Below, one piece after another: positions 37,366 through 45,982 of a stretch of DNA of 64,000 nucleotides. Within the stretch, counting starts at the first letter, position 1, and each line of letters starts with the position of its first letter. The position numbers were made by a program, and so were the translations under genes. A model generated the notes under the pieces. It worked only from the letters and a program-made list of their open reading frames with translations. It did no database searches and was not told the origin of the DNA. Source of the stretch: Actinokineospora xionganensis (GTDB lineage: Bacteria > Actinomycetota > Actinomycetes > Mycobacteriales > Pseudonocardiaceae); contig NZ_JABVED010000005.1 in NCBI RefSeq assembly GCF_014323725.1, forward strand, positions 1 to 64,000, written 5' to 3'.

Positions 37366-38088
37366 GTGACCCCACCGATTCTGGTGACCGGCGGCCGAGG
37401 CACCCTCGGCCTCGTCGTTGTCCGACAGCTGACCGACGCGCGCAGGCCCGTGCGCGCGGTCAGCCGTTCGACTACGCCACCCGTCGACCTGCTCACCGGC
37501 GACGGCCTCGACACCGCGCTGGCAGGCGTGGGCACCGTCATCCACTGCGCGACGACGCTGGGAAGCAAGGACGTCGTGGCCACCGAGAACCTCCTCACCG
37601 CGGCCAGAGCGGCCGGTGTCAAGCACTTGGTCTATATCTCGATCGTCGGCATCGATCGCATTCCACTGCCGTACTACAAGACCAAGTTGGCGGTAGAGCG
37701 GCTGATCGAGGATTCGGGCATTCCGTGGACCACCTTGCGCACCACGCAGTTCCATGACCTGCTCGCGCTCCTGTGGTCGCGGCAGCGGCTCCCAGTCCTG
37801 TTCTATCCCTCGCTCCGGTTCCAGCCTGTCGACACCGAGAGCGTGGCCGCCCGGCTCATCGACCTGGCGGACGGTCCGCCCGCCGGCCGCGTTCCCGACC
37901 TGGGTGGGCCAAAAGTCGAGAAGGCGGGCGACCTCGCCCGCGCCTACCTGCGGTCGACCGGCAGCCGCCGCCCCGCCGTCCCGCTGTGGCTGCCCGGCAA
38001 GACCTTCGCCGCCTATCGGCGCGGGGAACACCTGACACCCGACCATGCCTATGGACTCGTCGACTTCGACACCTTCCTGGCGCGGTGA
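37366..38088 (+). CDS. NAD(P)-binding epimerase/NmrA-like partner of ECF41
   Basis: The 240-residue protein has the nucleotide-binding GGRGTLG motif (residues 9-15), a VIHCATTLGSKDVVATENLL segment, the catalytic-like YYKTKLAVERLI and an SDR-like C-terminus. It resembles atypical short-chain dehydrogenase/NmrA proteins. GGAGG precedes the GTG start 22 bases after the sigma gene. ECF41 sigma factors characteristically activate such a neighbouring oxidoreductase or epimerase gene. The substrate is unknown. Confidence 0.88.
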   Translation: MTPPILVTGGRGTLGLVVVRQLTDARRPVRAVSRSTTPPVDLLTGDGLDTALAGVGTVIHCATTLGSKDVVATENLLTAARAAGVKHLVYISIVGIDRIPLPYYKTKLAVERLIEDSGIPWTTLRTTQFHDLLALLWSRQRLPVLFYPSLRFQPVDTESVAARLIDLADGPPAGRVPDLGGPKVEKAGDLARAYLRSTGSRRPAVPLWLPGKTFAAYRRGEHLTPDHAYGLVDFDTFLAR

Positions 38089-38257
38089 TGAGGGCGATCG
38101 TCGCACTGCTCGCCCGCACCGAGGCTCGTGCGAGTCGCGCTCGGGGACGTCTGCCGCAAACGGTGTCATAGCGCTCCGCATATGATGGACACGGCCGGTT
38201 CGGGGGGTCCGCACGCCAGTCGGGCGCCGGTCCACAGGGGCCGACGACGGGGGGCAC

Positions 38258-39226
38258 GTGAGCGAACCAGAGGGTGAGCGTCCGCGGACGCCCGCGCTGC
38301 CCGAGGACTACCGGGACATCTTCCTGTCCCAGGTCTCCGTCGTCACCATCGCCGAGCCGCCGCGCCGCAACTCGCCGATCGTGCTGTTCGCCGTGCTCTG
38401 CATCGTGCTGGTCGGCATCGCGTGGATCGCGGTGATCGGCAAGGTGACCTCCGGCGGTCTGTCCACGACGGTCGAAGGCACCGCGTACGCGGTCGGCGAG
38501 CACGGTGTCGGCCAACGTCCCCGCGCCAATCCGGGTTCGCTCGCTGAACTCGCGGCCAACCCGGTGCTGGTTCCCGGCGCGGCGCTGCGCTCGGCCGCGT
38601 GCGACCTGCCGGACCTCGACACGGGTGCGGGCGAACTCGAAAGCTACTACCGCAAGGGGATCACCTGCCTCGACGAGGCGTGGCGGCCCGTGTTGACCTC
38701 GGTGAACCTGCCGTTCCGCAGCCCCGGGCTCAACATCGCCGACGACCCGCGCACCAAGTGCGGATTCGCACCGGGTGAGCACGAGGCGACGGCTTTCTAC
38801 TGCGCCCGCGACAAGATCATCTACATGCCCCGCGAGCGGCTGATCCGGGACGCCGGGGACGAGACGGCGTATCACCTCGCCGTCCTCGCCCACGAGTACG
38901 GGCATCACGTGCAAGCCCAGTCGGGCATCCTGCGCGCGGCTCAGGACCAGGAACAGGTGGCCGACGAAGACGAGTTGCCCGAACTGAGCAGGCGCGTGGA
39001 GCTCCAGGCGAACTGCTTCGCCGGGGCGTTCCTGGCCGCTGTCGCCGGAAACGGTTCGGTGGACCAGGATCTGGCGCAGGCCGCAGTCGACAGCTTCAAC
39101 GACACGCTGAACAGTGACACCCACGGCAGCCGCAAGAACCAGTCCGCCTGGGCGAAGGCCGGTTTCACCGGCAAGTCGAGTGCCTCATGCAACACCTGGC
39201 AGGCACCCGCCGACGAGGTCAAATAA
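38258..39226 (+). CDS. Membrane-anchored neutral zinc metallopeptidase
   Basis: The 322-residue protein has a cytoplasmic N-terminus of about 40 residues, one transmembrane helix (residues 41-61) and an extracytoplasmic peptidase domain. The zinc motif is HEYGHHVQ (His212, Glu213, His216), and RRVELQANCFAGAF supplies the third ligand region. Several conserved cysteines are present. It matches the YpfJ-like neutral zinc metallopeptidase family, whose substrates are unknown. The start is GTG 38258. A dispersed repeat follows the stop directly. Confidence 0.9.
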   Translation: MSEPEGERPRTPALPEDYRDIFLSQVSVVTIAEPPRRNSPIVLFAVLCIVLVGIAWIAVIGKVTSGGLSTTVEGTAYAVGEHGVGQRPRANPGSLAELAANPVLVPGAALRSAACDLPDLDTGAGELESYYRKGITCLDEAWRPVLTSVNLPFRSPGLNIADDPRTKCGFAPGEHEATAFYCARDKIIYMPRERLIRDAGDETAYHLAVLAHEYGHHVQAQSGILRAAQDQEQVADEDELPELSRRVELQANCFAGAFLAAVAGNGSVDQDLAQAAVDSFNDTLNSDTHGSRKNQSAWAKAGFTGKSSASCNTWQAPADEVK

Positions 39227-39228
39227 CC

Positions 39229-39286
39229 GCGAGTCGTCCATTCCCGACAATGAGTTCACCGTTCAGGACAGTGAGTTCGCATTTCA
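39229..39286 (-). repeat. Dispersed intergenic repeat, copy B (inverted)
   Basis: Read on the minus strand this gives GAACTCACTGTCCTGAACGG+T, then GAACTCATTGTCGGGAATGG+A, then CGACTCGCGG: two 21-base units plus the tail, as in copy A at 21067. It fills almost the whole 57-base gap between two convergent genes and touches the DUF2293 stop codon. Confidence 0.75.
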
Positions 39287-40312
39287 CGGCGCCCGCCACT
39301 GGGCGAGCACCCGCTCGATGTCGTCTCGGATGCGCTCGCGTGCCTCGGCGCGGGCGACCCCGGCCATGAGCATCGCGTCGTACTCGGTCTCCTCGTGCCG
39401 GATGGCGGCGACCACGGCGAGCGTCACCGCGTTCTCGTCCAACGCCTGACCGGCCGCCGAGCGCCCAACCCGGCCGCTGGACCGTGTCCCCGCGTGTTCG
39501 GCGATCGCCTTCGCCCTGTCGACCGCCAGCCGGGGGAACAGTTCGGCGATGCGCAGCGCGAACGCCGCCTGGAATTCGACGTCCTGGGCGGCGCGCCGCT
39601 CACGGTCGCGGGCTTTGCGCCGCTCACGAAGCTCCTCGTCGGCGAAGCACTGCTCCTCGGCGACGTCGAGTGCGGCCCGCTCGACCAGCAGCCCACGCCG
39701 CTGGAACCGTTTGCGGGACTTGTCCCACCGCACCACCACCGCGGCCAGCCCGCTGGCCTTGCGGGCGCGCCGGGTCAGGGCCGTGTCGCCCGACGGCAGG
39801 AACACCAGGTGGTCCATGTCCGCGCAGCCCAGGCACAGCGGGCGCTCGTCCTGCAGGAAGTGGAAGTCGCCGGTGTCCTGGCACTGCGAGCAATACCAGT
39901 GCCTGTCCGGCTGGATGACCACGAGGTCCGGCACTTTCCGCTGCCGTTCCAGCACCTTCTCCCGGCGCGCCGCGGGAAGTTCCGGGTCGGTCCAGTGCGT
40001 GCGGTACCGCTTGTCGTCGCTCGCGCTGAAGACCAACGCGCGGCGGTCGCGGGTCGCGGCGATGTAGTCCACTTCGGACGGCGCGAGCGCGCGCTCCTCG
40101 GCCCACTCGTGCAGCAGGTCGACTGCCTCCGCCATCCGCTCCGCGGGCACGGCCGCGACTTGGTCCAGCTGCGGGGTCCGGCCCTGCTCCCAGGCCTCGA
40201 CCACCCGTCCGCTGAGCCAGCCCAGCCCGGCCATGACGTCGAGCGGGCTGACGAACTTCTTGCGGCGCAGCAGTTCCTCGGCGACCGCGGCCACCCGTCC
40301 GGCAAGTCTCAT
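39284..40312 (-). CDS. DUF2293 domain protein
   Basis: The 342-residue protein has an N-terminal helical part (LAGRVAAVAEELLRRKKFV). It then has a zinc-binding cluster of two CxxC pairs (CSQCQDTGDFHF and CLGCADMDHLVFLPSG), a TRRARKASGLAAVVVRW stretch, a highly charged coiled segment, and the C-terminal DUF2293 region (IAELFPRLAVDRAKAIAEHAG). The last gene of the SNF2-SWIM operon, it overlaps the upstream SWIM gene by four bases. Function unknown; the zinc cluster and nucleic-acid-related partners suggest DNA or RNA binding (inference). Confidence 0.87.
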   Translation of the reverse strand: MRLAGRVAAVAEELLRRKKFVSPLDVMAGLGWLSGRVVEAWEQGRTPQLDQVAAVPAERMAEAVDLLHEWAEERALAPSEVDYIAATRDRRALVFSASDDKRYRTHWTDPELPAARREKVLERQRKVPDLVVIQPDRHWYCSQCQDTGDFHFLQDERPLCLGCADMDHLVFLPSGDTALTRRARKASGLAAVVVRWDKSRKRFQRRGLLVERAALDVAEEQCFADEELRERRKARDRERRAAQDVEFQAAFALRIAELFPRLAVDRAKAIAEHAGTRSSGRVGRSAAGQALDENAVTLAVVAAIRHEETEYDAMLMAGVARAEARERIRDDIERVLAQWRAP

Positions 40313-41124
40313 GAACCTTCCACCATGGTCCGGTACGCGGGTCGGAGGAATTCCACCAGCGCACGCCCGCGTACGATCACCGGCAGCGGGTCGAGCTGGT
40401 CGAGCAGCGCGTCCGGCTTGTCCGCCGCGGCGGGCGCGTCCCCGGTGCGCGGGGATGGCTTGCCCCAGAAGGAATCGAGCACCGACGAAAGCGGCTCACC
40501 GACGTCCGCTGGCGCTGTGGTCACCGTGCTGTCCCGCAACGCGCGGAGATGATCCAGGAGTTCCTGTCTGCCCCGGCCGCGCCAGGCGAGCATCTCGAAC
40601 GGGTCGGCGTCGAACGACTCCGCGAGCAGGTAGCAGGCGGCGGCCAGGTGTTTGCACGGCACTTCCCAGTCCGGGCACGAACAGTCCATCGACAGCTCGC
40701 GCGACGAGTCGGGGAACAGCTTGAGGCCGACGGTCCCGAACACGGCCTCGATGTCGGCGGGCATCTCGCCCGCCAGCAGCTTCGCCATGAACAACGCCTG
40801 CCCCGCAAGCGCTTTCTCCACTTCGATCCACTGCTCAGGGGTGAACGCCCTGACCCCGATGCGCACCCGGTACGGCTCCGGGCGCGAGCCCTGGACCTGC
40901 GCGACAGCGATGCTGGTGGACAGCGACAGACTCAACACCTGCCCCGCGCGCGCGTACCGCTTGCCGCGTTCAAGCCTGCCGCCCATGCCGAGCGACTCCA
41001 GCACCTCGAAGAACCGCCGGGACCACCAGGTGCGCGCTATGTCGCCATGCTGACTGCGCGTGCGGATCCCGCCCTCGACCCGGATTGTCTTGGTCGGCTC
41101 GGTTCGCCACCACTCCTCACTCAC
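40309..41124 (-). CDS. SWIM zinc-finger protein
   Basis: The 271-residue protein carries the SWIM motif CxCxnCxH as CSCPDWEVPCKH (Cys148, Cys150, Cys157, His159). An N-terminal domain reads GDIARTWWSRRFFEVLESLG, and AFTPEQWIEVEKALAG lies ahead of the finger. Actinobacterial SWIM proteins of this type are regularly encoded beside SNF2 helicases, as here. The gene overlaps the helicase stop by eight bases and the DUF2293 gene by four. A DNA or protein-binding partner of the helicase is likely (inference). Confidence 0.9.
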   Translation of the reverse strand: MSEEWWRTEPTKTIRVEGGIRTRSQHGDIARTWWSRRFFEVLESLGMGGRLERGKRYARAGQVLSLSLSTSIAVAQVQGSRPEPYRVRIGVRAFTPEQWIEVEKALAGQALFMAKLLAGEMPADIEAVFGTVGLKLFPDSSRELSMDCSCPDWEVPCKHLAAACYLLAESFDADPFEMLAWRGRGRQELLDHLRALRDSTVTTAPADVGEPLSSVLDSFWGKPSPRTGDAPAAADKPDALLDQLDPLPVIVRGRALVEFLRPAYRTMVEGS

Positions 41125-44100
41125 CGACGGCCTCCGCGGACAGGGTGACCAACTCGCGCAACTCGGCCGTGGACAGCTCGGTCAGCCAGTCCTCGCCCGC
41201 GCCCACGACCAGTTGGGCAAGCGCTTTCTTCTGTTCGATCATCTTGTCGATCCGCTCCTCGAGCGTGCCGATGCAGACGAACTTGCGGACCTGGACGTCC
41301 CGCCGCTGGCCGATGCGGAAGGCTCTATCGGTGGCCTGGTCTTCGACCGCCGGATTCCACCAGCGGTCCAGGTGGATGACGTGGTTCGCCGCGGTGAGCG
41401 TCAGACCGGTGCCGCCCGCCTTGAGCGACAGCAGGAAGATCGACGGGCCGTCGCCGGACTGGAAGCGCTCGACCATCGCGTCGCGCTGCCTCTTGGGTGT
41501 ACCGCCGTGCAGGAAGAGCACGTCGGTATCAAACCGGGCGGCCAGATAGGGGACCAGCATCGCGCCGTAGCTCGCGAACTGGGTGAAGCACAGCGCGCGG
41601 TCGCCCTCGGCGAGCGCTTCCTCCAGGATGTCCTCCAGCCGGGCCAGTTTGCCCGAGCGGCCCGCGATGCGGGAGCCGTCGCCGAGGAACTGCGCCGGGT
41701 GGTTGCAGACCTGCTTGAGCTTGGTCATGGTCGCGAGCACCAGACCCTTGCGCTGCACGCCTTCGCTCTCCTCGATCTTGCCGAGCATGTCGTCGACGAC
41801 CGCGCGGTAGAGCGTGGCCTGCTCGGTGGTGAGGTTGCAGAGCTGCTTCATCTCGATCTTGTCCGGCAGGTCGTCGATGATCGCCGGATCGGTCTTCACC
41901 CGGCGCAGCACGAACGGCCCGGTGATTCGCCGCAGCCGGGCCGCGGCCTCCTCGTCGCCATAGCGCTCCACGGGAACCGCGTAGCGCGCGCGGAACCTCG
42001 ACAGGGGGCCGAGGAGTCCCGGGTTCGCGAAGTCCATGATCGACCACAGTTCGGCGAGCCGGTTCTCCACCGGTGTGCCGGTAAGCGCGATCCGGTGCCG
42101 CGCCGGGAGAGACCGGACCGCCTGCGCCTGCCGGGACGCGCTGTTCTTGATGTTCTGCGCCTCGTCGAGCACGATCCGGTCCCACGTCAGCTCGGCCAGC
42201 TCCGCGGTGTCGCGGGCGGCCAGGGCGTAGGTGGTGATGACCAGGTCGGTGCCCGCGACCGCGGCGGCCAGCTCCGGCCCGCTCATCCGGTCGGCGCCGT
42301 GGTGGACGTGTACCCGCAGGGCGGGAGCGAACTTCTCGGCCTCGCGCTGCCAGTTGCCGACAACCGACATGGGGCACACCAGCAGGGTCGGCGCGCGGCC
42401 CGGTGTCGCGCGGGCGGCGACTTCGAGCGCGAGCAGCTGCACCGTCTTGCCCAGGCCCATGTCGTCGGCCAGGCAGGCGCCCAGCCCGAGCCGGTCGAGG
42501 AACGTCAGCCAGGCCAGGCCCCGGCGCTGGTAGGGCCGCAGCTCGGCGGTGAAGCCCGCGGGCGTGTCGACCGGGTCGAGGGTCGCCTCGACGGAACCGC
42601 CGAGCAGGTCGGCCAACCAGCCGGTGCCGCCGACATCGAGCAGCGGGACCGGGAACTCGTCGTCGTCCGGCGGCATCCCGGCCAGGTCGATGACCTCGCC
42701 CGCGGACATCCGGCCGCTGCCCGAGCGCTCCAGGAAGGCCAAGCCCGCGGCGAGTCTGCGCTGGTCAAGGTGCATCCACTGGCCGCGGACCTTCACCAGC
42801 GGCACCTTGGCGGCGGCCAGTTCCTTGAGCTCGTGCTCGCTGAGGGTGAGGTCGCCCAAGGCCAGGTCCCACCGGTAGTCGACCAGTTCGTCCTTGCCCA
42901 GCATCGTGTTGCGGCTGACCGTGCCCGCGGCCCCGCGCGAGGCCGTCGTCAGCCGCAGGCCGATGCCGGAGGACTGGCGCCACCAGGTCGGCAGGAGCAC
43001 GCCGAACCCGGCCTGGTCGAGCGCGGGGGAGTGGCTGAGGAACCGGTGGGCGCCTTCGGTGTCGAGCTTCATGCCGACCGGACGGGAGTCGCGCAGGGCG
43101 GTGTCGAGGTCGGGGAAGATCCGGGCCGCCTTCGCCAGGTCGGCGATCAGCAGCTCCTGCGGGCGGGTCACCCAGCGGTGCAGGACGCTCTCGCCGTTCC
43201 ACACCTGCGCGGCGGGCACGAGGACGCTCGGGTCGTCGGCGGCCTGCAGCAGGAACTCGACCTCCCACTGCTCGGCCTGTTCCGGGGACTTCAGCCGCAG
43301 GCACGTGCGAACCGGGTTCTGGTGCGCGGCGCCGGACCGCCAGGTGTCGAGCTGGCGGCTCAGCAGTTCGACCAGTGAGCTGTCGGCATCGATGTGCGCG
43401 TCGCCGGTCAGCGCGTTGAGGAACGCGCCGGACGCTTCCTCAATGGTCCGATAACTACCCGACGGGGCGACAGGGGAGTCGGCGAGCCTGCTTCGCGCGA
43501 TCCCGTCGACCATGGCGTCGAGCAGTTGGCGCAGCACGTCGTCGGCGTCGCGCCCGTCGAGCAGGTCGGGCTCGAACTGCTCCGCGCGCGCCACCGGGGG
43601 GACGCTGTCGCGCAGCCGGGCGAACCGAGCGGCGTCGGCCCCGGAGAGCACCGGCCGCCAGCGTGCCGCCGGGCCGTCGGCCTCGGTGACGATCGCGGGC
43701 AGCACGCGACCTCGGTCGACCAGGTCTTCGGCGAGGGCGGCCACGGTGGCGACGAAGCGAATGCTCGAGCCCGGCCGGATGTCGTCGTCGAGGTCGAGCA
43801 GTCGCGGCAGCTCGGCGGCTAGCGCGGCCGGGTCACAGCCGAGGACCGGCACCTGCCAGGGCCGCAGCGAAATCTCCCCGCGCGGTTTGGCGAGGACGAC
43901 CATGGGGTCGCGGACCAACTCGGGGGAGTCGACCGGCGCGGCCGGGCGCGACGGCAGCAGGACCGGCAGCGTCCGCGCCTTGGCCGCCAAACCAAGCCGG
44001 TCGGCAAGGACGTCGGAGGGCACCGCGAACGGATGAGCCCGAGCCGTCCGACTCGCCCGGCGCGGCGGCGACTCCGAATCCTCAGCCCACAGCGCCACCT

Positions 44101-44146
44101 CTCCCGCGGCCGTGGCCAGACAGTGCAGCGCCAACACGCGGTACAC
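41117..44146 (-). CDS. SNF2-family DEAD/DEAH helicase
   Basis: This 1009-residue DNA-dependent ATPase has an N-terminal non-catalytic half (1-530) of the SNF2_N-accessory type. The motor follows: motif I DDMGLGKT (561-568), Ia LLVCPMSVVGNWQ, II DEAQ (661-664), III LTGTPVEN. The second lobe has ALCFTQFASYGAML, KAGGTGLTL and the final QATDRAFRIGQ. SNF2 proteins move along or remodel DNA-bound complexes; bacterial ones act in transcription recycling, repair or defence. Start taken as GTG 44146. The operon runs helicase, SWIM protein, DUF2293 with overlapping genes. Confidence 0.95.
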   Translation of the reverse strand: MYRVLALHCLATAAGEVALWAEDSESPPRRASRTARAHPFAVPSDVLADRLGLAAKARTLPVLLPSRPAAPVDSPELVRDPMVVLAKPRGEISLRPWQVPVLGCDPAALAAELPRLLDLDDDIRPGSSIRFVATVAALAEDLVDRGRVLPAIVTEADGPAARWRPVLSGADAARFARLRDSVPPVARAEQFEPDLLDGRDADDVLRQLLDAMVDGIARSRLADSPVAPSGSYRTIEEASGAFLNALTGDAHIDADSSLVELLSRQLDTWRSGAAHQNPVRTCLRLKSPEQAEQWEVEFLLQAADDPSVLVPAAQVWNGESVLHRWVTRPQELLIADLAKAARIFPDLDTALRDSRPVGMKLDTEGAHRFLSHSPALDQAGFGVLLPTWWRQSSGIGLRLTTASRGAAGTVSRNTMLGKDELVDYRWDLALGDLTLSEHELKELAAAKVPLVKVRGQWMHLDQRRLAAGLAFLERSGSGRMSAGEVIDLAGMPPDDDEFPVPLLDVGGTGWLADLLGGSVEATLDPVDTPAGFTAELRPYQRRGLAWLTFLDRLGLGACLADDMGLGKTVQLLALEVAARATPGRAPTLLVCPMSVVGNWQREAEKFAPALRVHVHHGADRMSGPELAAAVAGTDLVITTYALAARDTAELAELTWDRIVLDEAQNIKNSASRQAQAVRSLPARHRIALTGTPVENRLAELWSIMDFANPGLLGPLSRFRARYAVPVERYGDEEAAARLRRITGPFVLRRVKTDPAIIDDLPDKIEMKQLCNLTTEQATLYRAVVDDMLGKIEESEGVQRKGLVLATMTKLKQVCNHPAQFLGDGSRIAGRSGKLARLEDILEEALAEGDRALCFTQFASYGAMLVPYLAARFDTDVLFLHGGTPKRQRDAMVERFQSGDGPSIFLLSLKAGGTGLTLTAANHVIHLDRWWNPAVEDQATDRAFRIGQRRDVQVRKFVCIGTLEERIDKMIEQKKALAQLVVGAGEDWLTELSTAELRELVTLSAEAVGE

Positions 44147-44193
44147 AGTAGCCGGCGGGTGTGACAGGTTCGCGCTTGGACGTCATCGGTTGT

Positions 44194-44442
44194 TCAGCCG
44201 CGCGGCCTCCCGCAGTGCCTCGTCCACCGGTTCGTCTCGGTTCGCTCCAACCGCAACACCGCCCGAGCAACCTGATCGCAACGCGAAGCGAACTCCGCCG
44301 CGATCCTTGTGGTGAGCCCGCCCGTGGGGATGGCGGCCATCATCACGGAGGGTTCGGTGCGCAATCGGCCAAGATCGCGGATCACCGAGAACCCGACCTC
44401 CGGCGGCTCGGCACTGATCAGGTCGGTCGGCTGGTGCTTCAA
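44194..44442 (-). CDS. 82-residue protein of an accessory small-gene operon
   Basis: The TTG start at 44442 overlaps the upstream stop (TTGA) and has GGAAGG upstream, indicating coupled translation. The product (LKHQPTDLISAEPPEVGFSV…) has no transmembrane segment. It carries a conserved-looking GGLTTRIAAEFASRCDQVARAVLRLERTET stretch (read in two parts) that is probably helical and basic at the end. No family was recognised. It is the last of three overlapping small genes beside a DUF5753/DUF397 pair. Confidence 0.6.
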   Translation of the reverse strand: MKHQPTDLISAEPPEVGFSVIRDLGRLRTEPSVMMAAIPTGGLTTRIAAEFASRCDQVARAVLRLERTETNRWTRHCGRPRG

Positions 44443-44669
44443 CGTTTGGTCCTTCCCTGGTCTTGATGCGCGCGCCATTTGCCGTGGCAGTCCCGACACA
44501 TGGGCCGAAGCCGGTCGCGCCGGAAGTCTTCGGGGGCGAGGACGACTTCGAGGCCGCAGAGGGTGGTGAAATCGGCGCCGGGGAGTGGTGGGTAGGGGCG
44601 GTGGGTCGTGTTGGGGATGGCGTGCAGTCCGCCGTCGACGGCCTGCCACTCGAAGGGGCGGTCAGTCAT
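44439..44669 (-). CDS. Small zinc-finger protein
   Basis: The start ATG 44669 (MTDRPFEWQAVDGGLHAI) lies inside the end of the upstream gene; the two overlap by eight bases. The 76-residue product has Cys38 and a CRDCH motif (Cys58, Cys61, His62) separated by 20 residues, a probable zinc-binding site, and a basic C-terminus (HGKWRAHQDQGRTKR). Small Cys/His proteins with an HAIPNTTHRPYPPL-type N-terminus are common next to XRE/DUF397 genes in Pseudonocardiaceae. The role is probably regulatory, but it is untested. Confidence 0.7.
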   Translation of the reverse strand: MTDRPFEWQAVDGGLHAIPNTTHRPYPPLPGADFTTLCGLEVVLAPEDFRRDRLRPMCRDCHGKWRAHQDQGRTKR

Positions 44670-44844
44670 CGTTTCTCGGCAGTTGGCCGATCGCGACACG
44701 AAGCTTGCGATGGACATCCTGTGCGACGTCCGAGCTCTCGGTACGGAATATCCCGGGTGTATCCAGAGTGATGATCAAGCTGTCACGCGGAACCTCGATC
44801 GCCATGATGCGACCGTCGTCATCCGTGACCGTCCAACGGGCCAT
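44662..44844 (-). CDS. 60-residue protein, first gene of the small-gene operon
   Basis: ATG 44844 is preceded by GAGGTGG at good spacing. The product MARWTVTDDDGRIMAIEVPR… reads as a short beta-strand pair followed by a helix (DVAQDVHRKLRVAIGQL). There is no cysteine or membrane segment. It is divergent from the XRE/DUF5753 gene across 117 bases and overlaps the zinc-finger gene. I recognise no family. Confidence 0.6.
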   Translation of the reverse strand: MARWTVTDDDGRIMAIEVPRDSLIITLDTPGIFRTESSDVAQDVHRKLRVAIGQLPRNDD

Positions 44845-44869
44845 GCAAGCCACCTCGCATCGAATGAAT

Positions 44870-44897
44870 GCTACAGAGCGTACGTGCGCTACGTAGC
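44870..44897. promoter_or_regulatory. Candidate operator between divergent accessory genes
   Basis: GCTAC (44870) and GTAGC (44893) flank a run of related CGTACGT/CTACGT half-sites in the 117-base region shared by the small-gene operon and the XRE regulator. TAGGGT seven bases before ATG 44962 could be a -10 element giving a leaderless transcript. Confidence 0.35.
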
Positions 44898-44961
44898 GTC
44901 CATGCAATGCCCTGATCGGGGGACTCCGCGCCGCGCGCAGGCGCCGCGTAGGGTTTGCTAC

Positions 44962-45804
44962 ATGTCCGTAAGCAAGCCCGCAGCAGCACGTGAAATGGGT
45001 GCGGAGCTTCGAAAGCTTCGAGCGGCCGCAGGTATGACCCTTCGCGCCGTCGAGAGTCGAACGGGCATCAGCAACGCCAAGATCAGTCTGTGGGAGACCG
45101 GGCAGCGGTTGGCCGCGCACGACGACCTCTTGCTCGTCCTCGATGCGATCGGCGCCGTTGGGGATGATCGTGAGCGCCTTCTCGGGAAGTGGCGTGCGGC
45201 GACAGAAGGTCCGGGTCAGCTCTTGGGAAGCGCGCCGTTGGTCGGAACGGCGCTCGCTCAGCTCATCGATCAGGAACAAGCCGCACGTCGGATAACAACG
45301 GTGTCCCCGCTACTCATCCCCGGGTTGCTACAGATCAGTAGCTACGCGCGGGAGATCTTCGGTCAGAGTCCGGATGCGCATACGCGTCTTGCTATTCGCA
45401 TGGGGCGTCAGGAGATTCTCACGCGCAAGAGGAACCCGGTTGAACTGCACGCACTGATCGACGATGGGGCGCTGATGCGGCCCATCGCGCCGCCTGAGGC
45501 GATGACCGACCAGATGCGCCACTTGCTCACGATGGCTGAACTTCCGAACGTGACCATTCAGTTGGTGCCATCCACGGCGCCTGGATACTCGCCGCATCTT
45601 GCTGGTGCTTTCATCATGTTCGAGTTCCCGTCTGCTGCGCCGATAGTCCATCTGGAGCACTACCGGGCGAGTGTCACGTTGTGGGATGAAGAAGATGTCA
45701 GCGGCTTCGCCGCTGCCGCGGTGAAGGTGGCGGAACGGGCACTGTCTCCAGTGCGCACGCTCGACGTGATCAAGGAGCTGATCGAAGGGATGGAGGCCGA
45801 ATGA
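44962..45804 (+). CDS. XRE-family regulator with DUF5753
   Basis: The 280-residue protein starts MSVSKPAAAREMGAELRKLR. It has an N-terminal XRE helix-turn-helix (AAGMTLRAVESRTGISNAKISLWETGQ, read in two parts), and then the DUF5753 domain with SPLLIPGLLQISSYAREIFG, RMGRQEIL and LHALIDDGALMRPI. This is the class to which Streptomyces WhiJ belongs, which works with small DUF397 proteins. No good Shine-Dalgarno sequence precedes the ATG, so translation may be leaderless. The stop overlaps the DUF397 start (ATGA). Confidence 0.93.
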   Translation: MSVSKPAAAREMGAELRKLRAAAGMTLRAVESRTGISNAKISLWETGQRLAAHDDLLLVLDAIGAVGDDRERLLGKWRAATEGPGQLLGSAPLVGTALAQLIDQEQAARRITTVSPLLIPGLLQISSYAREIFGQSPDAHTRLAIRMGRQEILTRKRNPVELHALIDDGALMRPIAPPEAMTDQMRHLLTMAELPNVTIQLVPSTAPGYSPHLAGAFIMFEFPSAAPIVHLEHYRASVTLWDEEDVSGFAAAAVKVAERALSPVRTLDVIKELIEGMEAE

Positions 45805-45977
45805 GTGCTCGACCGGTCGAGGCAATCAGGTGGCGGAAGGCGAGTCGTTCGGACGGCAATGACACTTGCGTCGAGCTAGCAAACACCCTCGATGCGCTGC
45901 GCGACAGCAAGAATCCGGGCGGCCCGATGATTCGTGGTGATGTGCGGCAACTTCTTCGTGCGGTCCGGATGGCCTAG
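45801..45977 (+). CDS. DUF397 protein
   Basis: The 58-residue product (MSARPVEAIRWRKASRSD…) has the DUF397 pattern: W-RKASRS near the start, then DTCVELA and LRDSKNPGGPMI, and a helical end. DUF397 genes nearly always follow an XRE/DUF5753 gene in actinomycetes, with overlapping stop and start as here, and the two products are thought to act as a regulatory or toxin-antitoxin-like pair. It lacks any membrane segment. Confidence 0.9.
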   Translation: MSARPVEAIRWRKASRSDGNDTCVELANTLDALRDSKNPGGPMIRGDVRQLLRAVRMA

Positions 45978-45982
45978 CGCGG

